A DNA stretch of 64,000 nucleotides. Source: Flavobacterium sp. SUN052 (GTDB lineage: Bacteria > Bacteroidota > Bacteroidia > Flavobacteriales > Flavobacteriaceae). The DNA lies in assembly GCF_028867935.1 (NCBI RefSeq), contig NZ_JAPQNS010000018.1:1-64000 (forward strand), written 5' to 3'. A program made the translations under genes and the position numbers. Below are positions 34,750 to 43,967 of the stretch, one piece after another; the stretch's first letter is position 1, and every line of letters starts with the position of its first letter. Below the pieces are notes generated by a model. The model saw only the letters and a list, made by a program, of their open reading frames with translations. It did no database searches and had not been told where the DNA came from.

Positions 34750-35503
34750 CAATTATGGCTACAGCCCGGCACCAGCCTGCACTGCCGCCTTTGATCTTGG
34801 CCGGGAAACAACTCACTTTGAAACCAAAAGGAGGTAACTGGTCGAGGTTGGCCAGCTTCTCGATCTGGCAGTATTCTTTCTCGCGGCCGACGTAATGAGC
34901 CGCCCAGATAACGCCGGGACGCGGATTGCTGAAATAATCTTCGGCCTGAATATGCAACGGAATATCCCATCCCCAGCCGTCGGTACCCATTACTTTAATA
35001 CCCTGATCGATCAGCCAGTGCGTGGCTTCGGCCGAAGCTCCGACGTGGATTTTTACAAAGTCGTCATCGTGCAGACGCTTGTCGGCGTCGCAGCGGATCA
35101 GGACAATATCGAATGGTTTAAGGGTATAATTGATCGCAGCCAGTTTCTCTTTCAGGTCGTCGGACGAGAAGCAGTAGCCATCGGGTTTGTCGGTGAAATC
35201 GATGACCACACCATCGTGGAAGAACCAGTCGAGCGGCATCTCGTCGATGGTGCGCGAGGGTTTGCCCTCTGAGGTTGGGAAATAGTGCCAGGGTGCATCG
35301 ATGTGCGTTCCGGTGTGGCCGGTTATGTACAGAAACTCGCCAGCGGGACCATTTCCTTCGAGGAAAACGCCTTCTGAAGCACCACCGAAAAGTTTAGAAC
35401 CCATCTTTTTGGCTCCTTCCTTGTGGTCTTCGTAATCAATTCGAGTGGGTAACGGTTCTTTGATGTCGGTCGAGATCGTTACCGATAAGTCGATTATTTT
35501 CAT
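34745..35503 (-). CDS. Cyclase-family metal hydrolase (kynurenine formamidase-like)
   Basis: 252 residues. The metal signature ITGHTGTHIDAPWHYFP (HxGTHxDxPxH) near residue 60 is intact. Family members hydrolyse formylkynurenine, isatin or lactone-like rings with Zn or Mn. Here it could open a cyclic or lactone intermediate in the ring-cleavage pathway; an amide substrate cannot be excluded. The gene starts 30 bp after the FAA hydrolase stop. Confidence 0.88.
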   Translation of the reverse strand: MKIIDLSVTISTDIKEPLPTRIDYEDHKEGAKKMGSKLFGGASEGVFLEGNGPAGEFLYITGHTGTHIDAPWHYFPTSEGKPSRTIDEMPLDWFFHDGVVIDFTDKPDGYCFSSDDLKEKLAAINYTLKPFDIVLIRCDADKRLHDDDFVKIHVGASAEATHWLIDQGIKVMGTDGWGWDIPLHIQAEDYFSNPRPGVIWAAHYVGREKEYCQIEKLANLDQLPPFGFKVSCFPAKIKGGSAGWCRAVAIIE

Positions 35504-35533
35504 GGATTCAAAATGTCAACGTGTGTTCAAAAA

Positions 35534-36511
35534 TCATACGACGGTGTTTTTCAAAATGCCAATTCCCTCAATCTCCAGTTCTACCACATCACCCGGTTCG
35601 AGGGGGCGGTGAACGGTGAAGTTATTTTCAATTAAGCTGCCCCAACCTACTGTTCCAGAGCCTAACATATCGCCGGGCATCAGGTTTACACCGTTCTCCG
35701 AAGCCCGTTCAATCATCTGCTCAAAATTGTAGTAGGCCGTTTTGTAATTGCCTTCACAAATGGTTGCACCGTTGATCCGGGTTCGCATCTTCAGGTCGAG
35801 CCGGTCGGTAGGGCCGTGGGGAAAACGTAGAGGAGCGGCAAAATCAGCTTCCGTGATCGTGCAGCGGTAAGCTTCCATTTCATCCGCAGTTACGATGCAG
35901 GGACCAATGGCATTGGCAAAATCTTTGCCCTTATGCGGCCCCAGCGGCACTTCCATCTCGCGCCGTTGAATAGCCCGCGCTGTCCAGTCGTTGAAAATGG
36001 TGTAACCAAAAATGTAGGGGCGTGCCTCTGTGGCTTTAATGTCGCTGCCCTTTTTGCCAATAATACAGCCTAGTTCCAGTTCAATATCCAGCTTGGTTTC
36101 GGTGGCGGGCCGCTTGATTTCGTCGTCGGGTCCGTAAATAGCCTGATGGTTGGTGAAATAGAAAATGGGCATCTCGTACCAGGCTGGTCCAATGGAGTGC
36201 CCAAACGACCGTGATGCATTGAGCATGTGCATCTCAAAACCAATATAGTCGCGGAAACTGCGCGGATTGGGCAACGGAGCCAGCAGCGTCACCTCACTCA
36301 TGGCGTGAGTCGGGGCGGCATTCTCCCAGTTATTATCCTGAATTAGCCTCCTGTACTGCTCATGATTGTCGATAAATGAGAGCATATCAGCGGGCAATGC
36401 ACCGTTGCTGATCTGGTGCATATCGACTACACCAGGAGACGAATCGCCGTCGGCTGTCAGCCAGCCCGCACGGGGCTGTTGGTCGGAGGTTTTGAAGGTT
36501 ACGAGTTTCAA
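35534..36511 (-). CDS. Fumarylacetoacetate hydrolase-family protein, TTG start
   Basis: 325 residues. The C-terminal FAH catalytic fold shows DIELELGCIIGKKGSDI (metal-binding Glu residues), FGYTIFNDWTARAIQRRE, FANAIGPCIVT and GDMLGSGTVGWGS. Members hydrolyse C-C bonds, decarboxylate or tautomerise diketo acids from ring cleavage. The start is TTG (36509-36511) giving the expected MKLVTF; no in-frame ATG exists nearby. Directly before it are 7-bp repeats, so the normal leader appears to have been replaced. Confidence 0.92.
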   Translation of the reverse strand: MKLVTFKTSDQQPRAGWLTADGDSSPGVVDMHQISNGALPADMLSFIDNHEQYRRLIQDNNWENAAPTHAMSEVTLLAPLPNPRSFRDYIGFEMHMLNASRSFGHSIGPAWYEMPIFYFTNHQAIYGPDDEIKRPATETKLDIELELGCIIGKKGSDIKATEARPYIFGYTIFNDWTARAIQRREMEVPLGPHKGKDFANAIGPCIVTADEMEAYRCTITEADFAAPLRFPHGPTDRLDLKMRTRINGATICEGNYKTAYYNFEQMIERASENGVNLMPGDMLGSGTVGWGSLIENNFTVHRPLEPGDVVELEIEGIGILKNTVV

Positions 36512-36632
36512 GGGATTTCGGATTGGAGATTTATAATGTCGGATTAACTGCTGACTGGTCTACTGATGCGGCCTGGGTTTGCGCTGGCGTCAGCAACAAA
36601 TCCCAAATCCGCGATCCTAAATCCCAAATCAG
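36511..36632. repeat. Inverted pair of 7-bp phased repeats between FAH and SDR genes
   Basis: Minus strand: AATCCGA CATTATA, AATCTCC AATCCGA and AATCCCT run from 36545 to 36511 and include the first base of the FAH start. Plus strand: AAATCCC AAATCCG, CGATCCT AAATCCC and AAATCAG (36598-36632) are perfectly phased and overlap the stop of the SDR gene. The two arrays can pair as a long stem. Confidence 0.7.
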
Positions 36633-37375
36633 TTTAGCGCTCTGCCGCCATCGACTGAAATGATGCTGCCGGTGGTGAAGGTGAGCGTTGTGGCTAGGGC
36701 GAGTACCGCGTTGGCTACATCATCGGGAGTGGCCAGGCAACCCAAGGGTGTTGCGTTTAGCTGCTTCTCTAAATAAACAGGATCAACGCGACTGGCATAG
36801 TCGCCCAGAACCCAGCCCGGTGAAACGGAAACGACCCGGATTTTTGGCGCTAACGCCCGTGCCAGTGAACGAGTCATGGAATCAATGGCGGCTTTAGACG
36901 CACAATAGGCCACGTTACTGCCAATGCCCGTTTGCCCCGCAATCGACGAAATATTGACGATCAGACCTCCAGATCCAGCCAATAGTAAGGGTTTGCAGGC
37001 CCGGATCATGGCAAACGAACCCCGCCAGTTGGTCTGAAAAATCGTGTCGATCCACTCGTCAGTCAGGCTATCCAGATCGTCGTGGGCAACGGGGGTAGTG
37101 ATGCCCGCATTGTTAACCAGCATATCCAGTTGGCCGTATGTATCGGTCAGGTAGGTGATCAAAGCAGCCACTCGCTCTGGGTTATTCACCGGGGCATGCA
37201 CAATAGCATGTCCGTTGCCGGGGAGCGTATCGAGCAGCCGTTGGGCTTTCTCGGCATCACTATTATAGGTGATCACGACGGAGGCTCCGTCTTCAGCTAA
37301 GTGTCGGCAAATGGCCGAGCCAATGCCGCCTGCTCCGCCCGTAACGAGGGCTATTTTGTTCTGTAACGCGGTCAT
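36629..37375 (-). CDS. Short-chain dehydrogenase/reductase
   Basis: 248 residues. NAD(P) site TGGAGGIGSAICRHL at residues 13-27, LVNNAGITTP, catalytic Ser in IVNISSIAG, YxxxK as YCASKAA, and TTGSIISVDGG near the end. A second redox enzyme of the cluster. Its stop codon lies within the phased repeat array; its start is 10 bp after the MFS stop. Confidence 0.92.
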   Translation of the reverse strand: MTALQNKIALVTGGAGGIGSAICRHLAEDGASVVITYNSDAEKAQRLLDTLPGNGHAIVHAPVNNPERVAALITYLTDTYGQLDMLVNNAGITTPVAHDDLDSLTDEWIDTIFQTNWRGSFAMIRACKPLLLAGSGGLIVNISSIAGQTGIGSNVAYCASKAAIDSMTRSLARALAPKIRVVSVSPGWVLGDYASRVDPVYLEKQLNATPLGCLATPDDVANAVLALATTLTFTTGSIISVDGGRALN

Positions 37376-37385
37376 CTTCCGAGTA

Positions 37386-38615
37386 TTAAACGGCTATTGA
37401 GGTTTCCTGATGACCGATCTCCATTGTCGCCGGGGCGGTTTCCTGCAACTTCATCACGAAAAGAAGTCCCAATGCCGCCATGACCGACGATACCCACAGA
37501 AAGGCGGAGGGAGTGACTGTATCGGACAGAACGCCCGAAACGGCTGGCACCAGCACCCCCCCAACAACTTCACCAATGCCCGTTATGAGACCAATGGCTT
37601 TGGCTTTCAAATGGTCGGGTACTGACTCTGAGGGGACCACTGCTGCCACAAGTGGTATTATTCCCATTGTAAAATACGTCAGAAACATGGCGGGTAATTG
37701 TATGGCCGTGCCCGCCAGAAAATGCACTGCGAATGGGTATAAAATGCCCACAAGCATAAAGCTGATCAGCACTTTTTTGCGACCAATTTTATCGGATAGC
37801 CCTGGCACGATAATCGAAGCCACCAGGCCTGAAACGCCCAGAAGTCCCATCGTTTTGCCCATGTCGTCGGCCGACATCCCCTGCGTATTGACCAGATAGT
37901 TGGCCATGAACGGTAGCGTTGCAAACCACCACCCAAACACACAGCAGGCTGCCGGAATCCCCCAGCGGATGTTATTATACTTTGTGAGTTCCGAAAAATT
38001 GATGGTCGACTTTTTGCCCTGGTCGGTGCTTTCGGTCGTTGATTTTTTAACAAATCGCCAGGCCAGTAACCCAATGAGCAGACCGGGAGCACCTGCCACA
38101 AAAAAGGCATTACGCCACCCCACATTTTCAGCAATCTGCACCAGAACAACCGGGGCCAAAATAGACCCAAACAAAGCTGAACCAACGGCCTGCAACAAAC
38201 CGGCATTGAGACCTAAGCGATTAGGAGACGATTCGCGCTCCACAAAATTCTGGGCCAATGGGATAACAGGACCTTCGGCAAAACCCATCACCAGCCGGGC
38301 CAGCAGAAGGGTAATAAACGAAACGGCAAGGCCAGACCCAAATGAGCAGACCGAAAAGGTGAAAACGGCGACCAAAAAAACGAGCTTTTTCCGGTTGTTG
38401 GTCTCGGCCCAGGCGGTTGTGAGGAAACTTGAAAAGGCCCAGGCCAGCGATAAAGCCCCCGCCAGCAAACCAATCTGGGTGTTGTTCAGCTGGAGGTCTT
38501 TTGCCACGTAGGGCATCAGAAAGTTGAGGGCCAGGCGGTCGAAAAATAAGCAGCCAAACGTGAATGCCATCATCAGCACAACGCCATTCTCATACGTAAA
38601 AAGCCCTTTTTTCAT
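37386..38615 (-). CDS. MFS transporter (anion:cation symporter type)
   Basis: 409 residues, 12 transmembrane helices. The N-terminal region FDRLALNFLMPYVAKDLQL and the helix-5 motif VMGFAEGPVIPLAQNFV are typical of the ACS family (hexuronate, phthalate, 4-hydroxyphenylacetate importers). It is the only small-molecule importer of the cluster and probably brings in the aglycone, an aromatic acid or a sugar acid across the inner membrane. Confidence 0.9.
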   Translation of the reverse strand: MKKGLFTYENGVVLMMAFTFGCLFFDRLALNFLMPYVAKDLQLNNTQIGLLAGALSLAWAFSSFLTTAWAETNNRKKLVFLVAVFTFSVCSFGSGLAVSFITLLLARLVMGFAEGPVIPLAQNFVERESSPNRLGLNAGLLQAVGSALFGSILAPVVLVQIAENVGWRNAFFVAGAPGLLIGLLAWRFVKKSTTESTDQGKKSTINFSELTKYNNIRWGIPAACCVFGWWFATLPFMANYLVNTQGMSADDMGKTMGLLGVSGLVASIIVPGLSDKIGRKKVLISFMLVGILYPFAVHFLAGTAIQLPAMFLTYFTMGIIPLVAAVVPSESVPDHLKAKAIGLITGIGEVVGGVLVPAVSGVLSDTVTPSAFLWVSSVMAALGLLFVMKLQETAPATMEIGHQETSIAV

Positions 38616-38650
38616 GAGTGTAGTAGGTTTCGGTAGGGTACAGGTGTCGG

Positions 38651-40408
38651 TTAATTTCGGTACAGCCTTATTTTCAAAACAGTCAGCTGATTGTCGGGTA
38701 GGCTTGCCTTTTGTTCATCCCCATTCCAGCGCTTTTTAGCGATGAATTTTTCGTTTTGGAAGGCCCCTTCATCAATGGATAAAAAGCCTAAATGGTTGAA
38801 TGCGATGCCTTCTTTCAACTCGAACTGAAGCTTCACGCCGTACCCAATTACATAGAACTCATCGGCAGCGTTTTGAATAATAATGGCCGAGCCAATTGGT
38901 TTGGGCGTGCCGCCAAAAGGGGAAGGTGGAGCAGCGGGTGGCGCTTGAGCGGCTGGGGCCGACGGTGCTGGCGGGGCGTCATTACCGGATAGTTGGGCGA
39001 AAGAAATTTTCTTTTTGCCTACCTGTTCCAGCGACTTTCCAAAATCGAGGCTGAACCCACCCATTCCCCCTGAAGTCGAAGCGGTAAGGTGATAATCGCC
39101 GATGTCGATTTTGTGCTCATTCCGTTTCGGATTGATGTAGACGGCCCGCATGGTAGGGGAATTGTATCTGTCGGTTATGAGCGAAGTCATTTGGCCGATG
39201 TTCTCATTCAGGGCTGTCAGTATCCGTACATTAGTGGCGTTTTCGGGGCTTTTCAGTGAAGGTCCATCAATGCCAAAGGGCGAGAAACCAATCGCGTTGA
39301 ACGCCCCGATTGCATACAACCCTCCGGCAGGAATCGGTAAGCTCTCGGGTACAAAAAGGGTGTTGCCGCCTGTTGTGTATCCCTGGAAAAGCTCATCGTA
39401 ATCAATCGTATACACATTGGGCGAGTAAAAGTCCAGCGCTGAGCCACCTGCCCGGTAGGCATCGAGCACATGCGGGTTAATGGTCGCGTGGGGGTAGAAT
39501 CCTTTTTTGTTGTACAGCCAGCCGTTGCAAAACGTGGGTAAATTAAGTTGCTTTCGACCTTCAGCAGCCACGTAATTGATGTAGCGCGAATAATAATAGG
39601 CCATAAACAGCTCCTCCGGGTAATACGCATAGTCGCCCTGGTCGGTGCTTTTGCCGAAAATGTCTTCCCAGGTGCCGTTGGTTTTGTTGCCCTTTTCGGC
39701 CCATGCTTTCTCCAGTGCAGGGAAAAGCTTTCCTTTGTTCGCCTTCAAATAGCTGATCATGTCGGCTGGAACCTGACTTTGCCAGGCTTTGAGCGCTGCG
39801 GGCGAAAAGTCACGGTAGTTTTCGAAACAGCCCGGCTCATTTTCAACCTGCGCCACAATCACCGTGTGCCGCGTATCCACCGCCTTGATATGTTGCATCA
39901 GCGCGGCATAGGCTTTGGCATCGGCCTGCCTGTTTTCGTCGCTGAACGGCGACAGAATTTCAAGCGTTTTGCCATCGGCCAGCGTATATCTCGGGAATCG
40001 TTTTGGATTGGTCTTAACCCATTCGGGTGCATAGGTTGAAGCAGTGCTTTTCCAACTGCCGAACCAAACCAGCGCAACCTTAACATTCTCTTTTTCAGCG
40101 CCTTTGATAAGCTCATCGACCAGTTCAAAGTTAAATTTTCCTTCAATGGGTTCAATGAGCTCCCAGTACGCATAAGCAAGCACTGTGTTCAAATGCATGG
40201 CCTTCAGGGCGGGCCAAACCTGCGCCAAAGCCTCCTTATCGGAGCCCGTTGAATTATGAAGTTCACCCCCCATCATGATAAAAGGCTTGCCGTCCACCAT
40301 TAATCGGGTGGCGTTGGCCTTTTTGTCCAGATACGGAAGCTGTGCGTAGGTGCTGATAGCACTAAACACCAGTAGGGAGACGAGGAAAATTCTGGAGATG
40401 ACGTTCAT
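38651..40408 (-). CDS. GH35-like beta-galactosidase with DUF5597 domain, Pro/Ala insertion
   Basis: 585 residues with a signal peptide (SLLVFSAISTYAQ). The TIM-barrel begins PFIMMGGELHNSTGS; the acid/base Glu is in IVAQVENEPG near residue 193. A DUF5597 C-terminal domain follows. Within it, near residues 475-505, is an unusual Ala/Pro run (APPPAPS type) that looks like a late insertion. It should remove a terminal beta-linked sugar, probably galactose, in the periplasm or outside the cell. It starts 46 bp after the HisD-like gene. Confidence 0.88.
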   Translation of the reverse strand: MNVISRIFLVSLLVFSAISTYAQLPYLDKKANATRLMVDGKPFIMMGGELHNSTGSDKEALAQVWPALKAMHLNTVLAYAYWELIEPIEGKFNFELVDELIKGAEKENVKVALVWFGSWKSTASTYAPEWVKTNPKRFPRYTLADGKTLEILSPFSDENRQADAKAYAALMQHIKAVDTRHTVIVAQVENEPGCFENYRDFSPAALKAWQSQVPADMISYLKANKGKLFPALEKAWAEKGNKTNGTWEDIFGKSTDQGDYAYYPEELFMAYYYSRYINYVAAEGRKQLNLPTFCNGWLYNKKGFYPHATINPHVLDAYRAGGSALDFYSPNVYTIDYDELFQGYTTGGNTLFVPESLPIPAGGLYAIGAFNAIGFSPFGIDGPSLKSPENATNVRILTALNENIGQMTSLITDRYNSPTMRAVYINPKRNEHKIDIGDYHLTASTSGGMGGFSLDFGKSLEQVGKKKISFAQLSGNDAPPAPSAPAAQAPPAAPPSPFGGTPKPIGSAIIIQNAADEFYVIGYGVKLQFELKEGIAFNHLGFLSIDEGAFQNEKFIAKKRWNGDEQKASLPDNQLTVLKIRLYRN

Positions 40409-40454
40409 AATTAGTTTAGGTTTCTACGCAAAGACCGGTTTTATTTCCTGCCAG

Positions 40455-41753
40455 CTAATCCTGCTGGGCCAACTCGGGCTGACCGTAGCGTTTTACGCGC
40501 AGGTCGGCCTGGGCTTTGTGACCCGCAAAGTTTTCGATAGCGCACAAGCGAGAACAATATTCACCTATCAGGGCACTGGCTTCAGCGGTTCGGATTTCCT
40601 GATAGGTGCATGTTTTCAGAAATTTACCCACCCACAGGCCACCCGTGTAGCGTGCGGCCTCTTTAGTTGGCAAGGTGTGGTTGGTGCCAATCACCTTGTC
40701 GCCGTAGGCTACGTTGGTTTTTTCGCCGAGGAAAAGGCCGCCGTAATTGGTCATCCGGTCGAGGAAAAGGCGCGGGTTTTCAGTCATTACCTGCACGTGT
40801 TCGCTGGCGATGCGGTCGGCTTCCGAGATCAGTTCATCTACGCTGTCCACCAGAATCACCTGCCCGTAATTGCGCCAGGCTACACCAGCAACATCCGCTG
40901 TGGGCAAGGTTTCGAGTTGCCGCTCAATTTCGGCCTGAATGCCGTGGGCGATGGTTGCGCTTGTCGTCAGCAGAATAGCGGGAGAAGTGGGGCCGTGTTC
41001 GGCTTGCCCCAACAGATCAGTAGCACACACTTCTACATCGCTGGTATCGTCGGCAATGATGAGCGTTTCGGTGGGACCAGCTAATAAATCGATGCCTATT
41101 TTGCCGAAAAGTTGTCGCTTGGCCTCCGCAACATAAGCGTTTCCGGGGCCAACAATCATATCGACACCCTGCACCGTTTCGGTGCCAAGCGCCATCATGG
41201 CTACTGCCTGAACGCCCCCGAGCAGATAAATTTCGTCGGCCCCGGCCATTGCCATAGCTGCTACTGTTGCCGCCGGGATTTCACCATTGATCGGTGGTGT
41301 ACAGGCAATAACGCGCTTCACACCAGCAACTTTAGCCGTCAGTACGCTCATATGGGCAGAGGCTACCATCGGATAACGCCCACCCGGAACGTAACACCCC
41401 ACACTGTTGACCGGGATGTTTTTGTGTCCCAAGAACACACCGGGCAGCGTTTCGACTTCAACGTCGCGGATGGCTTCGCGCTGGATCTGGGCGAAGTGGC
41501 GGATCTGTTTTTGGGCAAATCCGATGTCTTCAATAACCTGATCGGGGAGGGTAGCGATAATGGCGGCAATCTCGTCTTCAGATAACCGGAAACTGGCAGG
41601 CGACCAATTGTCTAATCGTCTCGACAGAGCCAGAACAGCTTCGTCGCCCCCCGCCCGAACGTCTGCCAACATCTGCTCAACAGTGGCTCGTACGCGGGCA
41701 TCAGCCTCGCCTGATTCGGCGTAGGTAATGCCTTTTTTGATTTGTTGTATCAC
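40455..41753 (-). CDS. Catabolic histidinol-dehydrogenase homologue (HisD fold), GTG start
   Basis: 432 residues, full-length HisD fold: [41 protein letters not shown] and [15 protein letters not shown] (zinc-binding Gln/His) are present, with a later Glu/His pair in ASEHVQVM and GTNHTLPT. No other histidine genes are near, so it is probably one of the HisD-like NAD alcohol-to-acid dehydrogenases known from sulfonate and other catabolic routes. The start is GTG 41751-41753, the only suitable codon. Confidence 0.88.
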   Translation of the reverse strand: MIQQIKKGITYAESGEADARVRATVEQMLADVRAGGDEAVLALSRRLDNWSPASFRLSEDEIAAIIATLPDQVIEDIGFAQKQIRHFAQIQREAIRDVEVETLPGVFLGHKNIPVNSVGCYVPGGRYPMVASAHMSVLTAKVAGVKRVIACTPPINGEIPAATVAAMAMAGADEIYLLGGVQAVAMMALGTETVQGVDMIVGPGNAYVAEAKRQLFGKIGIDLLAGPTETLIIADDTSDVEVCATDLLGQAEHGPTSPAILLTTSATIAHGIQAEIERQLETLPTADVAGVAWRNYGQVILVDSVDELISEADRIASEHVQVMTENPRLFLDRMTNYGGLFLGEKTNVAYGDKVIGTNHTLPTKEAARYTGGLWVGKFLKTCTYQEIRTAEASALIGEYCSRLCAIENFAGHKAQADLRVKRYGQPELAQQD

Positions 41754-41777
41754 GGCAAGTGTTTCGTTGGCTGGTGG

Positions 41778-42890
41778 TTATGCCTTTATTTTCTCCGCAA
41801 TCCAGTCGTACATGTTGAATGTCTTCGTGAAATCGTCGACTGAACAGTGCGCCGAACCACTGGAGTCTTTCGGAACAATTTCCATGACATGTTCGCAGGT
41901 GAGCGCTGCGTTCACTTTATAGGCATTCTCGACAAAGTTTTGGCGGTCGTCTTCCCCGTGTAAGATGTAGGTTGGACAGGTTATTTTCTCGGCCACTCCT
42001 TCGAGCGTAAAGTCCTTTAACCGCTCACGGGCATCGGTCATGTTATCGGCACCAACGATGTGCTGAACAATTTCGGCCAGGGGGTGGGTATCGGGGCGAT
42101 TTTTCCAGATGTCGTAGTACGACCAAACGGCGCCAAAAATCATACACACCTTAAATCGCGGTTCAAAGGCAGCACAGCGGGCAGCCATATAGCCCCCCAT
42201 CGATACGGCGCCGATGCCAACCCGCGACGTATCGACATGCTGGCCAAGATTCTCGATGATGTAATCCAGCACCGCTGTGCCCGGCACGTTGTAATCGTAG
42301 CGGGTGTGCATGTGGTTTAGCCGAAGTGCCGCACCCTGTCCCGGCCCATCAACGGCCATCATGGCAATACCCCGTTCGTTAAGGTGCTGGGCAATGCCGA
42401 AGTACAACTCCTCGGCCAGGCTATCGAGGCCACCAAACATGACCACTACGGGTGGGTTTTTCACGCCCGCTGGCTTAAACAGATAAGCCGGCAGGAATCC
42501 GCCTTCAAACGGAATATCGACGGTCACGGGCCGCTCGTCGAATAAATCGATGGCTTTCAGGAAGGCGTCCCGGCACTTGAGGTAGTAAGGAATCTTACGG
42601 TCGTCGTGCAAGGTCATAAAAAACTCAGCAGTACGCAGGTAGTTAAACGCACGCAGGTACGTCCGCCGGGCCGACACTCCTTTATTTGCTTTCGCGTAGT
42701 TTTCAGCCAACTCATAGACGTCATCGCCCATGTTAGCCCATGCTTTATTGAAACTTTCGCGGTCGAGCGGGTCGATTTGGCTCGCTACTTCCAGGATTTC
42801 GGCGAACTCCCCGCCACCATAGTGTGCCTGGGTCAACGCTCTGTTTATCTGATACGAGGGCATGTACTGCCCCGGAAAATAATGCCACAT
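41778..42890 (-). CDS. Alpha/beta hydrolase, 2,6-dihydroxypseudooxynicotine hydrolase-like (C-C hydrolase candidate)
   Basis: 370 residues from ATG 42888-42890, 13 bp after the dioxygenase stop. An N-terminal helical cap of about 130 residues precedes the alpha/beta core: VVVMFGGLDSLAEE (oxyanion region), DGPGQGAALR, nucleophile Ser in GAVSMGGYMAAR, acid in LHGEDDRQNFVENA, and a His in SGSAHCSVDD. This family includes enzymes that hydrolyse C-C bonds of ring-derived diketones. Next to a dioxygenase, it is the likely meta-cleavage-product hydrolase. Confidence 0.87.
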   Translation of the reverse strand: MWHYFPGQYMPSYQINRALTQAHYGGGEFAEILEVASQIDPLDRESFNKAWANMGDDVYELAENYAKANKGVSARRTYLRAFNYLRTAEFFMTLHDDRKIPYYLKCRDAFLKAIDLFDERPVTVDIPFEGGFLPAYLFKPAGVKNPPVVVMFGGLDSLAEELYFGIAQHLNERGIAMMAVDGPGQGAALRLNHMHTRYDYNVPGTAVLDYIIENLGQHVDTSRVGIGAVSMGGYMAARCAAFEPRFKVCMIFGAVWSYYDIWKNRPDTHPLAEIVQHIVGADNMTDARERLKDFTLEGVAEKITCPTYILHGEDDRQNFVENAYKVNAALTCEHVMEIVPKDSSGSAHCSVDDFTKTFNMYDWIAEKIKA

Positions 42891-42903
42891 AGAATTTCGA
42901 ATA

Positions 42904-43902
42904 TTAAATATCAACCGGTTTGACCACGCCATCGGTCAGGCCTAGCTTCTTGCCTTTGCCCATTTCGGCGAATGGATTGGCAGTGCCCCAGGCATCGTTT
43001 GGGTTGTCTTTGATGTAGTGAATGTCGGGGCCGTGATCGGGGGCAAAAATGAGCCGGGCACAGGCGTAGAACTCAAATAAGATTCCGCTGCCGGGTTCAA
43101 TGATATAGATGAAAAAGCCTTCGTCGGCTTTGTGGCGGGTGGGGGCACCCATGACGCTTTTGTAGCCTTTTTCGAGGAAGTAATCGAGGGCAATCAGCAC
43201 CTCTTCGCGACTGTCAAAATTCCAGGCGATGTGATTGAACGTACCCAGGCCCGGCCCTTCGATATTGGGGTCGGTGAACACAGCAATGTCATGCGAGAGG
43301 TTGCCGATTGTCCACAGGCCACCGATGGGCGGAATCTCGTCGCTCATCCGTACTTCGTCGGGGTTTTTAAGGCCCATACCTTTCCAGAACTCTTTTTCTT
43401 TCTGATACTGGAATTTGGCGACCATGTACGTGATGTGGTCGAACCGGCGGGGGTTGACCCCAATCCGGCGATTGCTGGCGTAGCGGTCGGCGTAGATGCT
43501 GCCCCGTTCACCGGTTTCACGCAACCAGACCACATCCCAGAATACCTCGTGCGTGTGTCCATCAGGCGACTGGAACCGGTACGCCCTGCCATGCCCCAAA
43601 TCCCCCTCAACCCAGCCTAAGCCAGCCCCGATCGATTCAAGATAGGCTACGCATTCTTCCAGCGCTTCGGGGCTGTCGGCTCGCCAGCCGAGGTGTCCCA
43701 GGCCGTTGGTTTCGCGGTAGGTTACTTTCAGGGTGTGGTGGAAATAATCGCCCCAGGCGCGAAAATAAACAGAGCCATGCTCATCGCGGCCGGTTTCGTC
43801 CAACCCAACTACGTCGCGCAGGAAGTGAACCGACTTTTCTACGTCGGGTGAATAAATCTCAATGTGAGCCAGTTGCGATAGGTAATGTGGGTTCTTAGCC
43901 AT
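42904..43902 (-). CDS. Two-domain extradiol (type I, VOC) ring-cleavage dioxygenase
   Basis: 332 residues from ATG 43900-43902; a longer frame exists but is not protein-like. Two VOC modules: AHIEIYSPDVEKSVHFL and, in the C-terminal half, the iron ligands H156 (RRFDHITYM), H224 (TFNHIAWNF) and E277 (GILFEFYAC). The intact 2-His-1-Glu triad at the usual places for BphC/CatE-type enzymes indicates an active Fe(II) or Mn(II) dioxygenase cleaving a catechol-like ring next to its hydroxyls. 7-bp repeats lie right upstream of the ATG. Confidence 0.9.
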   Translation of the reverse strand: MAKNPHYLSQLAHIEIYSPDVEKSVHFLRDVVGLDETGRDEHGSVYFRAWGDYFHHTLKVTYRETNGLGHLGWRADSPEALEECVAYLESIGAGLGWVEGDLGHGRAYRFQSPDGHTHEVFWDVVWLRETGERGSIYADRYASNRRIGVNPRRFDHITYMVAKFQYQKEKEFWKGMGLKNPDEVRMSDEIPPIGGLWTIGNLSHDIAVFTDPNIEGPGLGTFNHIAWNFDSREEVLIALDYFLEKGYKSVMGAPTRHKADEGFFIYIIEPGSGILFEFYACARLIFAPDHGPDIHYIKDNPNDAWGTANPFAEMGKGKKLGLTDGVVKPVDI

Positions 43903-43937
43903 TGGATTTCGAATTGGGGATGTATGATTTCGGATAG
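43903..43937 (-). repeat. 7-bp phased repeat before the dioxygenase gene
   Basis: The minus strand reads CTATCCG AAATCAT, ACATCCC CAATTCG, AAATCCA and then ATG directly. The unit and phase are those seen upstream of the MetE-like, monooxygenase and FAH genes. Confidence 0.6.
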
Positions 43938-43967
43938 TCAATTTGTGGTCGGTACGCCGATGCCAAC

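Noticed and set aside
40350-41084. 244-residue plus-strand open frame
   Set aside because: It is antisense to the HisD-like gene, whose conserved motifs are unmistakable.
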